Part shown: positions 60,691 through 64,000 of the stretch, in pieces | How the letters are laid out: every line of letters starts with the position of its first letter | Position numbering within the stretch: position 1 is the first letter of the stretch | Assembly: GCF_963676685.1 (NCBI RefSeq) | Contig: NC_092350.1 | Coordinates: 4,143,486-4,207,485 of the forward strand | Source of the DNA: Mytilus edulis | Taxonomy: Eukaryota > Mollusca > Bivalvia > Mytilida > Mytilidae | Direction: 5' to 3' | Length of the DNA stretch: 64,000 bases | Notes under the pieces: model-generated | The model's input: only the letters and a program-made list of their open reading frames with translations | The model's database searches: none | What the model was told of the DNA's origin: nothing | Position numbers and translations under genes: made by a program

Positions 60691-62620
60691 ATATACAAAT
60701 GATCTAACTTCTTTCATCTATAATTTCGCCTTTACTTTCTTCGCGGTTTGCAATGGTGGTTAAAAGACAAGACAAGACATACGTTAAATCAAATTCAAGT
60801 TCATCGATCAATTATAAATATTATCTTATCCGCTACTTCAACTTGCTGAAACGTTCTTATCTTATCAGTATTAGATCTTTTTAGATTAGTTGAGGGTTTT
60901 TATAAATGCAACGATGTAATTGAAAATTGGTGAAAAATATCCTTATGTAATTCCAGCCGGATATCAATTAAAACTTCAAGCTTCAAAGCAATCAAATCAT
61001 ACCTACCTTGACAAGTATCACAGTACGTTCACAGACAAACTCAGTAGCATTTTTGTTTTAAATTTAAAATTAGAAAATATTTGTTAAAAAAAGCTTTCCC
61101 CCTTGGCGTCTTTGCATTAGATTAAAATTAGATACCAAAAAATCCATTTATTTTAAAGCTGTCAAAATGATGGCGAGTGTATTTTATAGAGCACGACTTA
61201 ATTTATGATATAGTTTTGCAGTCTATCATCCAAATAACCAACATTGGTAAACAGTTCTTGAACTTAAAATTGTCCTCCTTTTATCAATACACATCATAAA
61301 AAATGTAAAATTGGTCCTGAATTAACGTTTATATTCAACATTGTATATGAACGACACAATATTTAAATTTAACTGACTTGAACTGTATCTTTATTTAAAA
61401 CAACAAACAAGTAAATAACATCACACACCAGAACAAAAGCTTTTCCTGTTCTGTATTCCCTCTCATCTTGAAAACTCAAATCAAAAGTATCTGAAATCCC
61501 CGGATGTATACATACTTAAATACACGTGTAGCTCTGTGACCAAAAGGGACAGAAAAAAGAATAGAAATATCCAATATGGTCAACTTTTCATGTGGGAGTT
61601 GGAACCATAATGTCTTAATAACTTCATCAACAGAGAATCTAGGTGCATTAGTATTGACAACAAAAGAGATGGAATATAGCTTAAGTACAGCTGAAACTCA
61701 TTAGTCGAAAAGAAATTGAAATTAAAAAGAGGGCAAAAAACAGAATTACGAAAGTTAAAAAACTCCAATTACAAAACTGAAGTCTATGAAACACGAACTC
61801 TTAAACAAAACCAGAGTGATCTCAGTTGTGTCAGGTGGTTTAACAGAACATGCTCATCACGCATCGTGTTACTCATGGTGAAAAAATAGATGACAATATA
61901 TAAAAAAAAAGATGTGGTATAATTGCATGGCAATGAGGTATGTATTGATAGGAATATGGAAACAAACATTTTAACATAACTACCACGAAATCAATCCCAT
62001 AATGTGTATATAGTATATAGGCATCATGTCTTATTTTAAAGATTGTAGTAAATTAATATTCAACATGCAAATTACACATATTTTGAAAAATCTATGTATC
62101 TAGTATAAATTTATTTTTAAGAAATAATTTTTATAATTGCTACGTCAGGTCAAGTCATTGCTATCATTGTATTACATGCAATGAATGCACATTACACGTT
62201 TTTACGCGTTATAAATGCATGTCAATTGGCAAACTGTATAAAATCTGACTGATTATTTACATAGTAATGTACCCTTGCAATGATGTCTTGCAGCAACAAT
62301 TAAGCATATGTTATATGTATATATAGATGATTTATATACAAAAGATGCATATGTTATAAGTATTAATTAATGGAGACAGCTTCTAGAAACACCAATTAAC
62401 TCTGTACTCCTTGAGACAAAATATAAACAATCAGCAAGCTATTTGTATGATTTTATCTCTTTACACTGCTGAGACGGTGATGGCAAAAAACTTAATCTAA
62501 TATTTATAATGACGAGAGTGGATGTATTCATAAACTAATTACAACGCTTGATACGACGACAAATGTTATTCAATAAATACCTTTTTCGTAGAATAAGATA
62601 AACAACAAGGATGTGTCCAA
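60691..62620. other. No gene recognised
   Basis: AT-rich. A reversed family 3 end lies at about 61908-61945 (AGATGTGGTATAATTGCATG). No coding pattern; open frames 61580-61768 and 61784-61969 have no content. Confidence 0.4.
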
Positions 62621-62621
62621 A

Positions 62622-63095
62622 GTACACGGATGCCCCACTCCCACTATCATTTTCCATGTTCAATGGACCGTGAAATTAGATAAAAAATATAACTAGGCAT
62701 TAAAATTAGGAAGATTATATCATAGGGAACATGTGTACTAAGTTTCAAGTTGATTGGACTTCAACTTCATCAAAAACTACCTTGACCAAAAACTTTAACC
62801 TGAAACATGCACTTTCATTTTCTATGTTCAGTGGACCGTGAAATTGGGGTCAAAAGTTTAATTTGGCTTTAAAATTAGAAAGATCATATCATAAGGAACA
62901 TGTGTACTAAGTTTCAAGTTGATTGGACTTCAACTTCATCAAAAACTACCTTGACCAAAAACTTTAACCTGAAGCGGGACAGACGGACGAACGAACGGAC
63001 GAACGAACGGACGAACGAACGAACGGACGAACGGACAGACGGACGAACGGACGCACAGACCAGAAAACATAATGCCCCGTTACTATCGTAGGTGG
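62622..63095. mobile_element. Repeat element: 182-bp tandem pair plus GACGAACG simple repeat, bounded by short inverted ends
   Basis: GGATGCCCCAC near 62628 and GTGGGGCAT near 63092 are inverted. Between them a unit of about 182 bp (TTCAATGGACCGTGAAATTA ... TGTACTAAGTTTCAAGTTGA ... CTTTAACCTGAA) occurs twice, followed by about 80 bp of GACGAACG-type octamers (62985-63060). The octamer run yields an open frame with RTNERTNE residues that is not a gene. Confidence 0.7.
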
Positions 63096-63324
63096 GGCAT
63101 AAAAATAAATCGCCAATGATAGCCTCAACTTGCCAGATTTCTTTTATTTCCTTTTTTTTCAATTTAAAATGTCTTCGTAATAAACAACCGATGTATTTGT
63201 AACGCTTGTTCAGTTTTGAAACTTTTGAAAGGCATAGGTTTTGTGTTTTTATAAACTGGTACTGATTTGTTAACTGTCTTCTTCTTTCAAGTGATTGGCT
63301 TATGTCGTCAAATCCTCGATCTGC

Positions 63325-63480
63325 ACACATATTGTTTTAGGGTCAGATAAAGCAAGCCTACGGGTGCGGGAGTTTTTCGATGTGTTGAAGACCCATTGTT
63401 GGCCTTCGTATGTTTTCTGATCTTTGGTCGGGTTGTTGTCCTCTTTTACACATTCTCCATTTCTATTCTCAATTTTACTG
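63325..63480 (-). repeat. Family 4 interspersed repeat, reversed
   Basis: TACGGGTGCGGGAG, TGAAGACCCATTGTTGGCCT and GGTCGGGTTGTTGTCCTC are the reverse complement of the copies at 46150 and 60515. Confidence 0.65.
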
Positions 63481-63595
63481 TATTGTACAAGTCGAACTCG
63501 ATAGCATTTCATTGCTTCACAACACAAGAAACATTAATATTATTGTTTTTTTAAATATAATTTTGTGAACAAACCTGATTTGAACTGTTTTTCGG

Positions 63596-63850
63596 TTATA
63601 TCAGGGCATTTTATAGCTTGCTGTATGTGTGATTTTGCTCAATGTTGAAGGTCGTATATGATTGATAGTTGTACTATTACCAACATGGCATATTTTATTT
63701 TATTTTATTTAAACTGGACTCTGAGATAGACTGTTTTTTTTCAGTTATGTAAGGGCCTTTTATAGCTTGCTGTATGTGTGATTTTGCTCAATGTTGAAGG
63801 TCGTATCTGATTAATTATAGCTGTGTATATCATTGGCAATCATGCTATAA
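63596..63850 (+). repeat. Two tandem family 3 pieces
   Basis: CATTTTATAGCTTGCTGTAT followed by GTGTGATTTTGCTCAATGTT and GAAGGTCGTAT occurs at about 63608 and again at about 63758, a spacing of about 150 bp. The last 150 bases of the window show nothing recognisable. Confidence 0.6.
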
Positions 63851-64000
63851 ATTTTAATTTATAATGCTATAACTCTATCTTAACTGGGTTCTAAGACAGA
63901 AAAGTTGATTTCGGCCTTTTGTTTCTGTTCGTGCTTCTGTCATAGAAAAGTAAAGTCTCGTAAGAAGTTTCTTTACCAAAAACGCAGTTACAATACTGCA

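Noticed and set aside
62900-63330. Open frames on both strands rich in RTNE or SFVR repeats
   Set aside because: Translation of the GACGAACG octamer run within a repeat element.

Overview
The window looks like nuclear DNA of a bivalve mollusc, most likely a mussel of the genus Mytilus. It is AT-rich and gene-poor, with intron-containing genes, no bacterial-type operons and heavy loading with interspersed repeats. The recognisable genes are immune families known to be expanded in mussels: Toll-like receptors (TLRs) and C1q-domain proteins. The genus is inferred from familiarity with its repeats and gene families, not from a database search.

Layout. (1) 1-2205: 3' part of a C1q-domain gene cut by the left edge. 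It is a diverged copy of the 3' half of the complete C1q gene at 49-52 kb. (2) 3.7-22.1 kb: a run of TLR sequences. A plus-strand TLR 5' scrap (3694) is followed on the minus strand by a broken TLR (3946-6440), a heavily deleted TLR (12098-14049), a 5' TLR fragment (15545-16075) and one intact TLR of 834 residues (19504-22008). (3) 24.3-29 kb: a 2.29 kb element with CAGT termini, TA flanks and three internal 430-bp repeats, then a 1.59 kb element with 48-bp inverted ends made of small palindromes. (4) 32830-35327 (+): a fifth TLR, complete apart from a lost ATG and one missing base. (5) 40.8-41.7 kb: a reverse transcriptase fragment. (6) 42108-42995: signal peptide plus coiled-coil exon of a C1q gene, frameshifted and without a recognisable C1q exon. 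(7) 47.6-48.45 kb: another reverse transcriptase fragment, minus strand. (8) 49119-52255: a complete two-exon secreted coiled-coil C1q gene. (9) 56298-56574: signal peptide plus LRRNT first exon of an unrelated leucine-rich-repeat gene. (10) The rest, to 64 kb, is repeats, including a tRNA-derived SINE nested in retroelement sequence.

How the genes relate. TLRs (leucine-rich ectodomain, one membrane span, cytoplasmic TIR domain) and secreted C1q proteins are both recognition molecules of innate immunity. Here both families show local duplication, deletion and decay; only one TLR and one C1q gene look fully usable. The TLRs share one architecture, with a single C-terminal cysteine cap before the membrane. 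In the three whose TIR BB loop survives, the usual BB-loop proline is replaced by Val or Ser.

Repeat families seen several times in the window are named here by short core strings. Family 1: GACTTGGTACAGGCA or its reverse, CCAAGTCAGGAATATG. Family 2: GACGAAACGCGCGTCTGG. Family 3: GTTGAAGGCCGTAC ... GAGTTGTCTCA. Family 4: GACAACAACCCGACCA ... GGGTCTTCA. Family 5: GGCAACAGTAGTATACC. Coordinates of repeats and pseudogene ends were read by eye and may be off by some tens of bases.
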